A stretch of 43,870 nucleotides of DNA from an uncultured Saprospiraceae bacterium (GTDB taxonomy: Bacteria; Bacteroidota; Bacteroidia; Chitinophagales; Saprospiraceae): NCBI GenBank assembly GCA_937924495.1, contig CALDSS010000153.1, forward strand, positions 1 to 43,870. The letters run 5' to 3'. Of this stretch, positions 18,268-27,643 are shown piece by piece (within the stretch, counting starts at the first letter, position 1; each line of letters starts with the position of its first letter). The translations under genes were made by a program, and so were the position numbers. The notes below the pieces were generated by a model that saw only the letters and a program-made list of their open reading frames with translations, did not search any database and was not told the origin of the DNA.

Positions 18268-18780
18268 TTATTGGTTCTTTAACTCCTCTAAATGTTCTGC
18301 ACCTTTTATATCTAGTGCTTTAGCGAGTTTTGAAACTTTTCTGAGGTTAATATCTCCTTCCATACTCAACATTACGAATTCTTCTCCTCCAATCACCAAT
18401 AGCAATTCTTCTGTTTTCTTGTCTGCATTTCTTACAAAGAAATTTACATTTTCTCCGTTTGCACTCTTCATATTCATCAGAGATTTTAAATCCGAACTCC
18501 CTAAGGTCGAAACTGCATTTTTATAAAACTCCCCAGGAGTCTTTGCGGTAGTAAGTATTCTAAGTCCTGACAAATTTTCAAGTGCCTCTTTTACATCTTT
18601 ATCAGTATTCTCATCAGTTTCTGCAATCATATCCATCATCTGCGGACTAATGTAGATAACATTGAAATCTGAGTTGTTTACGTAGCTGGCGAAGTGCTTG
18701 CTAATTGCATCAGTTTGTGCAGAAAGGGCAACAGATATTGCCACGAAGCATAGAATGAATAAATTTTTTATCGATTTCAT
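18268..18780 (-). CDS. DUF4252-like secreted protein
   Basis: Signal peptide plus segments ASYVNNSDFNVIYISPQMMDM, LSGLRIL, VRNADKKTEELLLVIGGEEFVMLSMEGDINLRKVSKLAK; downstream of sigma/anti-sigma pair. Confidence 0.75.
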   Translation of the reverse strand: MKSIKNLFILCFVAISVALSAQTDAISKHFASYVNNSDFNVIYISPQMMDMIAETDENTDKDVKEALENLSGLRILTTAKTPGEFYKNAVSTLGSSDLKSLMNMKSANGENVNFFVRNADKKTEELLLVIGGEEFVMLSMEGDINLRKVSKLAKALDIKGAEHLEELKNQ

Positions 18781-18813
18781 TTTGGACTATTATTTTTCTT
18801 AATCAGTAAGTTT

Positions 18814-19731
18814 TTAATTAATACCTATTGCTTGGTTAGCCGATTTCATCTTTCTAAAACCTTTTAAAGTTTGCTCTTCTCCTTCTTTCATCTTTCTCGA
18901 AACCAAAGCAAGTGCAGCTTTTGTTTTTTCAAGTGCCTCTTCTGCATTTTTTGGCTCGTATTGAGTCCAATCAATTGTAGATGCTGATGCAACTGGCATA
19001 TCAGTTCCAGATTTAGGTAAATCCAACATCCACAAGGCTCCAACTGCTAAAGCAATCATTGCTGCCGCTCTCCAGAGCGTTGGTGTTATTCGACGAATTT
19101 TCCCTTTTTCTTCGGCAGGTTTCATCTCAATCACCTTTCCACCAGAAAGTTTTTCTTCAAGATTTTGATTGAAATCTGTACTAAGCTGGGGTTTTCTTTC
19201 CTCAACAAATAAACCAAACAGGTCTTTATACTTTAAGTGCTGACTCGAAACTTCACCCTGAAAATATTGGTGAAGCATTTTTTCATCTTCCAAAGATGTT
19301 TCTCCTTCAAAATAATCTTCGATTAAAGAATCCATCAATTTCGATTGAAAATCGGTATTGAAATCAGCACTTAGTTTTGGGATAGCCTCCTGAGTTGTGT
19401 AGGTAAAATAAGGAACGAATTCCTTGTGTTTTTCTTCAATGTTGCCTGCAAAGTATTCTTTCAGGACTTTTTCATCTTCTAAACTGGATTCTCCTTCAAA
19501 AAAACTGGCCATTAAATCATCAATAATGGCAGATTTTAAATTTGAATTGAATTCAGAAGAAAGTGTTTGTTTGGAGTCTGTTGTTTGAAATCTGAAAATT
19601 GGAGTGTACAAGGTTAGCTCATCATGGATTTCTTCTCCTGAGAAATACGTTCGAAGTAATTGCTCCTGCTCAACAGAAGTGTCTCCTTCAAAGTACTGCT
19701 CAATTAGATTTTTAATTTGATTAAATTCCAT
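18814..19731 (-). CDS. Anti-sigma-factor-like membrane protein with three tandem N-terminal repeats
   Basis: Three copies of ...YFEGxTSLEDEKxLxxYFxG...LSxDFNxxL..., one TM-like segment LWRAAAMIALAVGALWML, 11-bp overlap with sigma factor. Confidence 0.78.
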   Translation of the reverse strand: MEFNQIKNLIEQYFEGDTSVEQEQLLRTYFSGEEIHDELTLYTPIFRFQTTDSKQTLSSEFNSNLKSAIIDDLMASFFEGESSLEDEKVLKEYFAGNIEEKHKEFVPYFTYTTQEAIPKLSADFNTDFQSKLMDSLIEDYFEGETSLEDEKMLHQYFQGEVSSQHLKYKDLFGLFVEERKPQLSTDFNQNLEEKLSGGKVIEMKPAEEKGKIRRITPTLWRAAAMIALAVGALWMLDLPKSGTDMPVASASTIDWTQYEPKNAEEALEKTKAALALVSRKMKEGEEQTLKGFRKMKSANQAIGIN

Positions 19732-20230
19732 AAGAGTCTGAGTCTAATAATTTTTTACGAATTGTTTTTCGAGCACGATGCAGATTCACTTTTACCAGTT
19801 CCATACTGATTTCGAGTGCTGCTGCAATCTCTTTGTAACTAAATTGCTCTATGTCCCTTAGTTGGATTACGTTTCGTTGTGCTTCTGGTAATTCTTCAAT
19901 CCATTTCTTCACATTAGCCATCGTTTCATTCAATTCGGATTGTCTTTGAGGGCTTGCGCCTGTATCTTTCCAATCCATCCCTTCAGGCATCTGTTTCAAT
20001 CTGTTGTGGGCGGCTCTCAATTTGTCAATTGACAAGTTTCGAGTGACTCGCATACACCATGCTTCAATGTTCTTAATCTGATCAAATTGATCTCGATTCT
20101 TCCATAGCTTGATGAATACTTCTTGAACCACATCTTCTGCCTCCATCGGATTCTTTACATATCGCAAAGCGAATCGGTAAAGTTTATCTTTGATAGGGTT
20201 AATTGTATCGTTAAACAATTGTAAATCCAT
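19721..20230 (-). CDS. RNA polymerase sigma-70 factor, ECF subfamily
   Basis: LYRFALRYVKNPMEAEDVVQEVFIKLWKN and LPEAQRNVIQLRDIEQFSYKEIAAALEISMELVKVNLHRARKTIRKKL (regions 2 and 4). Confidence 0.94.
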   Translation of the reverse strand: MDLQLFNDTINPIKDKLYRFALRYVKNPMEAEDVVQEVFIKLWKNRDQFDQIKNIEAWCMRVTRNLSIDKLRAAHNRLKQMPEGMDWKDTGASPQRQSELNETMANVKKWIEELPEAQRNVIQLRDIEQFSYKEIAAALEISMELVKVNLHRARKTIRKKLLDSDSYGI

Positions 20231-20267
20231 ATCGCTGTCTCGACGTTTTTGTAAGAAAAAAAGTTAA

Positions 20268-21524
20268 CTACTTAGTAGATTTTTTTTGAAATAAATTCTG
20301 TAACTGAAAATTGAAGTTCATTTTCTTATCCTTTCGCTTAACGCGAATATTCAATCTTCGACCTTCCTTTCTACTTAAAATCCTGTTTATTCGTTTCATA
20401 GAAAGAAAGTAATAAGGAATTCGATTAATACTTAGGATTTTGTCTCCAGCGAGCATTCCTGCCACTGCTGCGGGTGATTTATTAAGAACATCTTGAACAA
20501 TATATTTATTCAAATTATCACCTGATGCAATTATCGAAAGTCCGCTTTTATTTATCCTAAATCCTTTCTTGAACCTCCTATTAGGCTGCAAGTATAATTT
20601 ATCTCTATGATAATCAATAATTAGATTGAATCTATCCAGAATTTGATTGCCCACCAAACCATCCCGATTATTATCATTCACCTCAATTGTATCACTTTCA
20701 ATTTGCTGAAAATTTGTAGGTATATTTTGTAAATCATAGGAACCAAAATTTAATTTATCAGTCATTCCCAAGTACCCAATCAGGTCTCCTCCTAAGCCTC
20801 CGCCAATATTTCCTGGAATCGCTATTTCAGGAATTTTTATTTTATTATTAGATTCAATATCTAATAATAAGGCCACCCCTGCCCCACTATCTAATAACAA
20901 TTTTGAATTAATTGGAGCATCCATATTTTGTAAGAAAAGGTCTGAATTGATATAGGGTTTATGTGATTCTATAACAATTGGATGAATCTCGTATTTGGGA
21001 TTTTTCTTTTTGAAATAGGTTGGGTTATGAAAAATCAATTTCTCTCTGAAATAATTAATCTCAACCACAAATCTTCTTAAAAAATCACCACCAATTATGC
21101 CATGAATTTCCTCACCCGTCAATTCATCAAACAAGTAGTAATCCTCATCTAAAACCAAAACTGGCAAATTTTCCACCAACAGATCCCCAAGTTCAATATT
21201 TACGCCGTTAGCAAGTCTTGCGATTAGTTCTCTTTTCATATCAGCCCCAACAATTCTAAACTCCCTGACGTATTCCAATCCTAATAAAAAGGCTATTCTT
21301 TTATCAGTAATCAGGGTATGTTGTGCACCCGTGTCAACTAAAAATTTCATTCGTAGAAAATTGTCTAATCTTACTTCTACAATCAAAAAATTGTTGATAT
21401 AATCGAATGGAACCACCACTTTCCTCTTGTCAGGAAATGGAGTTAAAAAGGGGTTTTGGCTGAGGCAAACAAAGTTTGGAATCAGAAATAGGAAAAAAAG
21501 CAATTTTAGCCGGAATGAGGACAA
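20268..21524 (-). CDS. Retropepsin-like aspartyl protease with C-terminal PDZ domain
   Basis: FLVDTGAQHTLI and LLLDSGAGVALL active-site motifs; PDZ-like VLNKSPAAVAGMLAGDKILSINRIPYYFLS. Confidence 0.85.
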   Translation of the reverse strand: MSSFRLKLLFFLFLIPNFVCLSQNPFLTPFPDKRKVVVPFDYINNFLIVEVRLDNFLRMKFLVDTGAQHTLITDKRIAFLLGLEYVREFRIVGADMKRELIARLANGVNIELGDLLVENLPVLVLDEDYYLFDELTGEEIHGIIGGDFLRRFVVEINYFREKLIFHNPTYFKKKNPKYEIHPIVIESHKPYINSDLFLQNMDAPINSKLLLDSGAGVALLLDIESNNKIKIPEIAIPGNIGGGLGGDLIGYLGMTDKLNFGSYDLQNIPTNFQQIESDTIEVNDNNRDGLVGNQILDRFNLIIDYHRDKLYLQPNRRFKKGFRINKSGLSIIASGDNLNKYIVQDVLNKSPAAVAGMLAGDKILSINRIPYYFLSMKRINRILSRKEGRRLNIRVKRKDKKMNFNFQLQNLFQKKSTK

Positions 21525-21566
21525 GGTTTTATTCTTAAGTTAAGCCTTCTTTTTTTTATAAACAAT

Positions 21567-22568
21567 CTAAATTGAATCAAGCTCCACCAATTTGGTTGAT
21601 AAAACTAAACCCTTTTTTGAACTGGAAGTTTTGTTAGCTATTAAATCAAGCAAAAACGAGCAAGCACTTTTCCCCATTTTGTTTCCAGAATCTTTGACAT
21701 GACTAATTTTTGGAAAGGTCAAATAAGGATAAACCCCATCACTAATCGTGATTACGGAAACATCTGAAGGTATGGACAAACCAGCGCTATTGATGTGAAA
21801 TAAACACTTTGCAAGTAACTCATCTGTCATTGTAAAAATGGCATTTATTTTCTTATTAAAATTAAAAACTGTTGGAAGAATAAAATCAAGATCCTGACTC
21901 TTATCAACCGTAATAATATTTTCCTCCAAAATTGGAATATTATTTTCGCTCAAAGCCCTTTTATATCCAATCAATCTTTCTTGCGTTATTTTTAAGTTAG
22001 AATTAGCAAAAATTCCCAAAATATTTTTTCGACCTCCTGCAATTAATCTTGAAATAGCTTTATAACTCGCCTCAGCACTATCAATTGTAACTGAAGGAAA
22101 AAATTCATCTGCTTTGATTCTATCAATCAAAACGCATTTAATGTCTGCCTTTTTTATGGGTTCTAAATGCGAAAGATCATAAGTATCTTTTGATAAAGAA
22201 ATTAGAATGCCTTCTACAGCCCAACTCATACATTGTTTTATTATTTCTTTTTCCTTTTTATAGCTATCGTTCGAAATAAAAGTAATCAACGAATAATTTG
22301 AGGCACCAATGGTTTTATTTATTCCCTTTATTAAATTAGGGGTAAAAAACATATTCAGCTCAGGTAAAATCAAAGCTATCAATCGAGAATGCTGACTCCT
22401 AAAAAACCGAGCATGAATATTCGTAGTATAATTAAACTCATCAGCTATTTCTTTTACACGATTTTTTGTCTTTGCACTAATATCAGGGTGGTCTGACAAA
22501 GCCCTTGAAACCGTAGAAGTTGATAGGTTCAGCATTTTTGCCAAATCCTTTATTGTTATTCTTTTCAT
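21567..22568 (-). CDS. LacI family transcriptional regulator (start proposed at internal Met, 22568; track start 22619)
   Basis: MKRITIKDLAKMLNLSTSTVSRALSDHPDISAKTKNRV is the LacI HTH; periplasmic-binding-like C-terminal domain. Confidence 0.92.
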   Translation of the reverse strand: MKRITIKDLAKMLNLSTSTVSRALSDHPDISAKTKNRVKEIADEFNYTTNIHARFFRSQHSRLIALILPELNMFFTPNLIKGINKTIGASNYSLITFISNDSYKKEKEIIKQCMSWAVEGILISLSKDTYDLSHLEPIKKADIKCVLIDRIKADEFFPSVTIDSAEASYKAISRLIAGGRKNILGIFANSNLKITQERLIGYKRALSENNIPILEENIITVDKSQDLDFILPTVFNFNKKINAIFTMTDELLAKCLFHINSAGLSIPSDVSVITISDGVYPYLTFPKISHVKDSGNKMGKSACSFLLDLIANKTSSSKKGLVLSTKLVELDSI

Positions 22569-22615
22569 TACAAAATTGTGATATTTTTCAATACTTACCA
22601 ACATCAAACTTTCCC

Positions 22616-22627
22616 GCAATCGGTTGC
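22616..22627. promoter_or_regulatory. Candidate LacI-family operator GCAATCGGTTGC
   Basis: Imperfect palindrome (10 of 12 positions symmetric) with central CG, 48 bp upstream of the proposed lacI-type start. Confidence 0.45.
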
Positions 22628-23024
22628 ATAAGCATACAATTTTTTCAAAAGAGCAAAATAAATTAAAATTACATGTTGATTTATCAAAAATAGATTAAAC
22701 TTTTGGTAGGAAATTTAAGGTGCAAGAATTGCGTAGAAATGAAAGGTGAAATCTCAATCATGCCCTAAGTTTTTAATAGAAAATTTGCTAAATGACTACA
22801 TTGGCAAAAGATTAATAATCTTATTGAATACTTTTGGTTAATTCATTCTTAATATAGACTTTTACGTTCCTTAGTGTCTATCACGCACGATTCCTTAATT
22901 TTCGATTCCTACCAAATTCAAAGCTTAATTTTTCTCAATCCTAACTTGAGAATCAATTTTACTAGATTTTATTATTTACTTAATAATAGCAAGTACATTA
23001 ATTTATTAACTAAACTCTCAATGT

Positions 23025-26018
23025 ATGAAATTTAAGTTCGACTATTTCAGACGTGGGCTATTAATGCTTACGCTGGTAGCAATGGCTAGTTTTGCTTGGG
23101 CACAACGTACCGTTGTAGGTACAGTAAACGATGGCGATACTGGTGAACCACTTATTGGTGCAAGCATTTTCGCACCTGGAACCGATGCGGGTACTGTCAC
23201 AGATTTTGACGGTAAGTACTCTATCGATGTTCCATCAGGAGTTAATACTCTTGAATTTTCTTACACAGGATATGCCACTCAGACAGTTCAATTGGGTGCT
23301 TCGAATGTTGTTAATGTAAAATTAGCAGCAGGAGCAGTGCTTGATGAAGTTGTTGTAATTGGATATGGCTCTGTGAAGAAAAGTGATTTGACAGGGGCAG
23401 TAGCCTCTATTGGTGAAAAAGACTTCAATAATGGATTGATGGTTACTTCCGATCAATTGATTCAAGGTCAAACACCAGGGGTACAAATCACAGCAAACTC
23501 AGGTCAACCTGGAGGAGCAACAACAGTCAGAATTAGAGGTAATTCTTCTTTTAGAGCTGGAAATGACCCGCTTTACGTGGTCGATGGAGTTCAATTAGGT
23601 GGAGCATCTTCTAAGCCAGACTTTAATATCGGTAGCGATATTGGTAACTCACCTGCTGCCAACCCTCTCAATTTCCTTAACCCTAATGAAATTGAATCAA
23701 TCTCTATTCTAAAGGATGCATCCGCAACTGCCATTTATGGTTCAAGAGGAGCAAATGGAGTTATTATTATTTCAACTAAAAAAGGAAAGAAAGGAGAGCC
23801 AACCGCTCAATTCAACACTTCTGTAGGGGTAAGCAACATCCAGAGAAAGTATGATGTTTTATCTGGAGATGAATATAGAGATGCCCTTGCAAGATACCCT
23901 GAAGTCACTGGTGGTGATTTTGGAAGTGATGTGGATGCTTTTGATGAAATTTTGAGAACAGGAATAATTCAGAACCATGGAGTCTCAATAGGAGGTGGTT
24001 CTGACAATGGTAACTACAGAATTGGTCTAGGTTATTTGGATCAAGAAGGTATCATAAAAAATAATGGTCTCAATAGGCTTTCTGCCAATATTGGCGGTGG
24101 ATACAAATTTCTTGAAAACAATAATGTGGGTCTTGACTTTAACATGATTGCAGCAAGAACTAACGAAAACGGCGTTCCGATTGGAACAAGTTCTGGTGCA
24201 AGAGGTAGTTTGATATCTAACGCACTTCAATGGAACCCTACCCACCCATTATACGATGGAGACGGTAATCCAATAATTGACCCAGATTTTGGTGATTTTG
24301 TAAATCCTGTAGCACTTCTTGATAATTATAAATCAAGAACGAATACCACAGATCTTTTGGCTAGTATTAGTCCGTGGGTAAAATTCACAGACAATCTAAC
24401 CTATAGATTTAACTACGGAGTTACTGCTGGAACAGGTCAACAAAGAGGTCAGCTTAGTCCTGTTATCAATGTACAAGACGTAAGAGACAGAGGACTTGCA
24501 TGGATATCAAATGGTAGCAATACAAATCAGATTTTAACGCATACCTTAAATTGGACACAAGACTTAAGCTCGAATTTAGGTCTCAACTTAATTGGGGGTT
24601 ACGAGTATCAAAAATTTGATGAACGAGCGTCAGGAATTAGTGGTAGAGACTTTTTGAATTCTGATTTAGTAAATGATCTTGATTTTACAGGATTCTTGAA
24701 CGCTTCCTCTCGTGGTTCGAGAGAAATATTTGCACAAAATAATCCGAGTGCAGAGTTGCAATCGTTTTTTGCACGAGGAATCTTCGACTTCAATAATCGG
24801 TTCTTAGTAACTGCAACGGTAAGATCTGACGCATCCAGTAGATTTGGTGCGGATAACCGTACTGGTATTTTTCCTTCTGTTGCTTTCGGATGGAACCTCC
24901 ACAACGAAAGTTTCCTTGAAGGATCTACTTTCAATGAGTTGAAATTCAGAGCCAGTTGGGGTCAAACAGGTAACTCTTCAATTCCAACAGGAAGAGCCCA
25001 AACGCAATACAGATTTGATAATGACGGTGGTTTATTTAGTGCAATTAATCAAAATCCAAACTTGACTTGGGAGACGTCAACAACTTTCAATATTGGGCTT
25101 GATTATGCATTGATGGATTATAGATTGACAGGTTCTCTTGAATATTTTAATAGAAACAACAGCAACTTCCTATTTAGTACGGAGCCAGCCTTCCCTGGAC
25201 CTCCATCCCTAAAATGGATTAACTTTGAAGAAGGTAATATTGTTAATCAAGGTGTTGAACTTGGCTTGAATGCAGATATCGTTCGAGGCAAAAATTTCAA
25301 CTGGGACTTAGGTCTTTTCTTATCTTTCTTGGATAATCAAGTTAAAAACTATACTGGTCCTAACTTCTTCTATCAAGGATTGTTTGGTCAGGGTAGTTCA
25401 GGTGCTACAGTAGGTCGTATTGATAGTGACGTTGCAATTCACTCATTTTATGTGAGAGAATTTAATGGCTTGGACGACAAAGGTGTTTCTCAAATTGGTA
25501 AACTGGAAGACGGTCGAGATAAATTTATCTATTTTGGAGACCCTAATCCAGATATGTTGCTTGGTTTGAGAACAAATTTATCATTTGGTGATTTATCATT
25601 AGGAATAAATATGAATGGTGCTTTTGGCCACCAGTTGTATAACAATACACTAATGAGTGTAACCAACATTGGTAACTTAGGATCAAGAAACATTTCAGGT
25701 AGCCTTTTAGAAGGTGATGTTTTAGAAGCAAAGAGTAATGCAATCCAATCTTCTTCAAGATATGTAGAAGATGCAGATTATTTGAAAATAGCAAATGTAA
25801 CATTAGCATACAATTTGGGTAATATCGGTAATTCAGTAAAAGGTCTAAATGTTTTCATTACTGGACAAAATTTAGCAACTTTTACAAGTTATTCAGGATT
25901 CGATCCTGAAGTCAACACCGTAAACGTGGCGGCCAACGGTATCCCATCATTTGGTGTAGATTATATTGGGTATCCAACAGCAAGGAACTTCCTAGTGGGT
26001 GCTAATTTTTCATTTTAA
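23025..26018 (+). CDS. SusC/RagA family TonB-linked outer membrane protein
   Basis: Carboxypeptidase-regulatory-like N-domain (TVNDGDTGEPLIGASIFAPGTDAGTVTDFDGKYSI), DEVVVIGYGSVKKSDLTGAV, plug and barrel motifs. Confidence 0.96.
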   Translation: MKFKFDYFRRGLLMLTLVAMASFAWAQRTVVGTVNDGDTGEPLIGASIFAPGTDAGTVTDFDGKYSIDVPSGVNTLEFSYTGYATQTVQLGASNVVNVKLAAGAVLDEVVVIGYGSVKKSDLTGAVASIGEKDFNNGLMVTSDQLIQGQTPGVQITANSGQPGGATTVRIRGNSSFRAGNDPLYVVDGVQLGGASSKPDFNIGSDIGNSPAANPLNFLNPNEIESISILKDASATAIYGSRGANGVIIISTKKGKKGEPTAQFNTSVGVSNIQRKYDVLSGDEYRDALARYPEVTGGDFGSDVDAFDEILRTGIIQNHGVSIGGGSDNGNYRIGLGYLDQEGIIKNNGLNRLSANIGGGYKFLENNNVGLDFNMIAARTNENGVPIGTSSGARGSLISNALQWNPTHPLYDGDGNPIIDPDFGDFVNPVALLDNYKSRTNTTDLLASISPWVKFTDNLTYRFNYGVTAGTGQQRGQLSPVINVQDVRDRGLAWISNGSNTNQILTHTLNWTQDLSSNLGLNLIGGYEYQKFDERASGISGRDFLNSDLVNDLDFTGFLNASSRGSREIFAQNNPSAELQSFFARGIFDFNNRFLVTATVRSDASSRFGADNRTGIFPSVAFGWNLHNESFLEGSTFNELKFRASWGQTGNSSIPTGRAQTQYRFDNDGGLFSAINQNPNLTWETSTTFNIGLDYALMDYRLTGSLEYFNRNNSNFLFSTEPAFPGPPSLKWINFEEGNIVNQGVELGLNADIVRGKNFNWDLGLFLSFLDNQVKNYTGPNFFYQGLFGQGSSGATVGRIDSDVAIHSFYVREFNGLDDKGVSQIGKLEDGRDKFIYFGDPNPDMLLGLRTNLSFGDLSLGINMNGAFGHQLYNNTLMSVTNIGNLGSRNISGSLLEGDVLEAKSNAIQSSSRYVEDADYLKIANVTLAYNLGNIGNSVKGLNVFITGQNLATFTSYSGFDPEVNTVNVAANGIPSFGVDYIGYPTARNFLVGANFSF

Positions 26019-26035
26019 TTTAAATTTTTTTAATT

Positions 26036-27541
26036 ATGAAAATACATAAATTATTATTTTTCTGCGCAGCAGTGTCTTTGGGTCTTTTTAGTTGCTCTGA
26101 CTTAGACGAGGAATTAAAAGATGCAATTTCCCAAGATATATCTGACAGTAATGTTGATACAGGCCCATTACTTGCGGGCGCTTACAACTCATTGAGATTA
26201 CCGTTTCAAGACCAATCTCGCTTTTGGGCTGCTCAGCAGCACACTTCTGATGAAACCTTAGGGCCAACCAGAGGACCAGACTGGGATGACAACGGTATTT
26301 GGCGTGTACTACATCAACACACTTGGGATGCAGACCACGCATTCCTCAATAGTACGTTCCAAGAATTATTACAATCAGCTTTTTCAGCTGGAAATATTTT
26401 GACTTTCAATCCTGATCCGCAAACAGCTGCAGAGGCAAGATTTATTCGTGCTTTCACAATGTTTTGTGTTGCAGACGGATGGGGACAAGTACCATTCAGA
26501 GAGCCAGGTTCTTCTTTAGATGACGACCCACAGGTTTTTTCAGCAACTCAAACAGCAGATTTTGTCATTGATGAATTGAACGCTATTATCGCTGACCTTC
26601 CTGATGGCCCAACGAATAGAGCAAACAAAGACGCTGCAAGAGTATTGTTGATGAAAACACACCTCAACAAGGGAGTTTGGGCAAATCGTGAAGCACCTTC
26701 ATTTGATCAAGCTGATATGAATGAAGTAATTGCTCAATCAGAAGCAATGGGAGGTACTTATTCTTTGGCGACCAACTTCTTCGATAACTTTGCACCAAAT
26801 AATGATGCAATTTCAACTGAAAACATTTGGACTGGCGAAAATGTAGGAGGTTCAAGTTCTGGGAATGTTCGTTCTCGATGGTATTGTACCATGCATTATG
26901 CGCAAAACCCATCTGGTTGGAATGGATTCACAACCTTGAGTGATTTTTATGACAAATTTGAAGCAGATGATGCAAGAATTGGAACAGACTACCCTGGCGT
27001 AACTGACGTTGGTGGAGTTAGAGCGGGCTTCTTGGTTGGACAACAGTTTGACGGAGACGGAAACGCACTCGAAGATAGACTTGGAAATCCACTTGCATTT
27101 ACACCAGAAGTAGCTCCTACTGAATCTGGAGGAAATCTGGAAGTAACAGGAATACGAGTTGTTAAGTATCCTATCGATTATAATGGTGGTGATAACGCCG
27201 ACAATGATTATGTTTTCTTCAGATATGCTGATGTTCTTTTGATGAGAGCTGAAGCTATGCTTAGAAGTGGTCGGGACGCAGAAGCATTATCGATAGTGAA
27301 TGAAATAAGAACAGCAAGGAATGCCTCTACATTGAGCTCTTTGTCACTTGATGAGCTTTTGGATGAAAGAGGACGCGAGTTATATTGGGAAGGATGGAGA
27401 AGACAAGACCTTATCCGTTTCGGTAAATTCTTAGAGCCATGGCAAGGTAAAAGCGCTTCTGGTTCAGAGCGTTTGTTATTCGCCATTCCAGCAGCTCAGG
27501 TTGCTGTTAATCCAAACTTGGAACAAAATCCTGGATACTAA
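26036..27541 (+). CDS. RagB/SusD family nutrient uptake lipoprotein
   Basis: Lipobox LFSCSDL; FIRAF..., LLMRAEAMLRSG, LLDERGRELYWEGWRRQDLIRFGKF. Confidence 0.95.
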   Translation: MKIHKLLFFCAAVSLGLFSCSDLDEELKDAISQDISDSNVDTGPLLAGAYNSLRLPFQDQSRFWAAQQHTSDETLGPTRGPDWDDNGIWRVLHQHTWDADHAFLNSTFQELLQSAFSAGNILTFNPDPQTAAEARFIRAFTMFCVADGWGQVPFREPGSSLDDDPQVFSATQTADFVIDELNAIIADLPDGPTNRANKDAARVLLMKTHLNKGVWANREAPSFDQADMNEVIAQSEAMGGTYSLATNFFDNFAPNNDAISTENIWTGENVGGSSSGNVRSRWYCTMHYAQNPSGWNGFTTLSDFYDKFEADDARIGTDYPGVTDVGGVRAGFLVGQQFDGDGNALEDRLGNPLAFTPEVAPTESGGNLEVTGIRVVKYPIDYNGGDNADNDYVFFRYADVLLMRAEAMLRSGRDAEALSIVNEIRTARNASTLSSLSLDELLDERGRELYWEGWRRQDLIRFGKFLEPWQGKSASGSERLLFAIPAAQVAVNPNLEQNPGY

Positions 27542-27566
27542 TCAATATTAGTTTCTTGAAAATATT

Positions 27567-27602
27567 TAGGTCGCTCTTTCATTAGAGCGACCTATTTTTT
27601 TG
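27567..27602 (+). terminator. Intrinsic terminator downstream of susD-like gene
   Basis: TAGGTCGCTCT-ttcatt-AGAGCGACCTA followed by T-tract. Confidence 0.92.
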
Positions 27603-27610
27603 GAAAATAA

Positions 27611-27618
27611 TATCTTTG
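27611..27618 (+). promoter_or_regulatory. Bacteroidota-type -7 element TATCTTTG
   Basis: Exact TAnnTTTG 26 bp upstream of the FG-GAP/ASPIC gene start, after the terminator. Confidence 0.42.
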
Positions 27619-27643
27619 ATGAACAAAAATTGGACAAAAATTC

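Noticed and set aside
20268-21524. Double DTG/DSG aspartyl protease as a novel fusion
   Set aside because: Two D(T/S)G half-sites plus PDZ is a known arrangement in Bacteroidota retropepsin-like proteins.
23025-27541. SusC/SusD pair as a novel polysaccharide utilisation locus
   Set aside because: No glycoside hydrolase or polysaccharide lyase is encoded in the window, so a PUL cannot be claimed; SusCD with LacI is ordinary.
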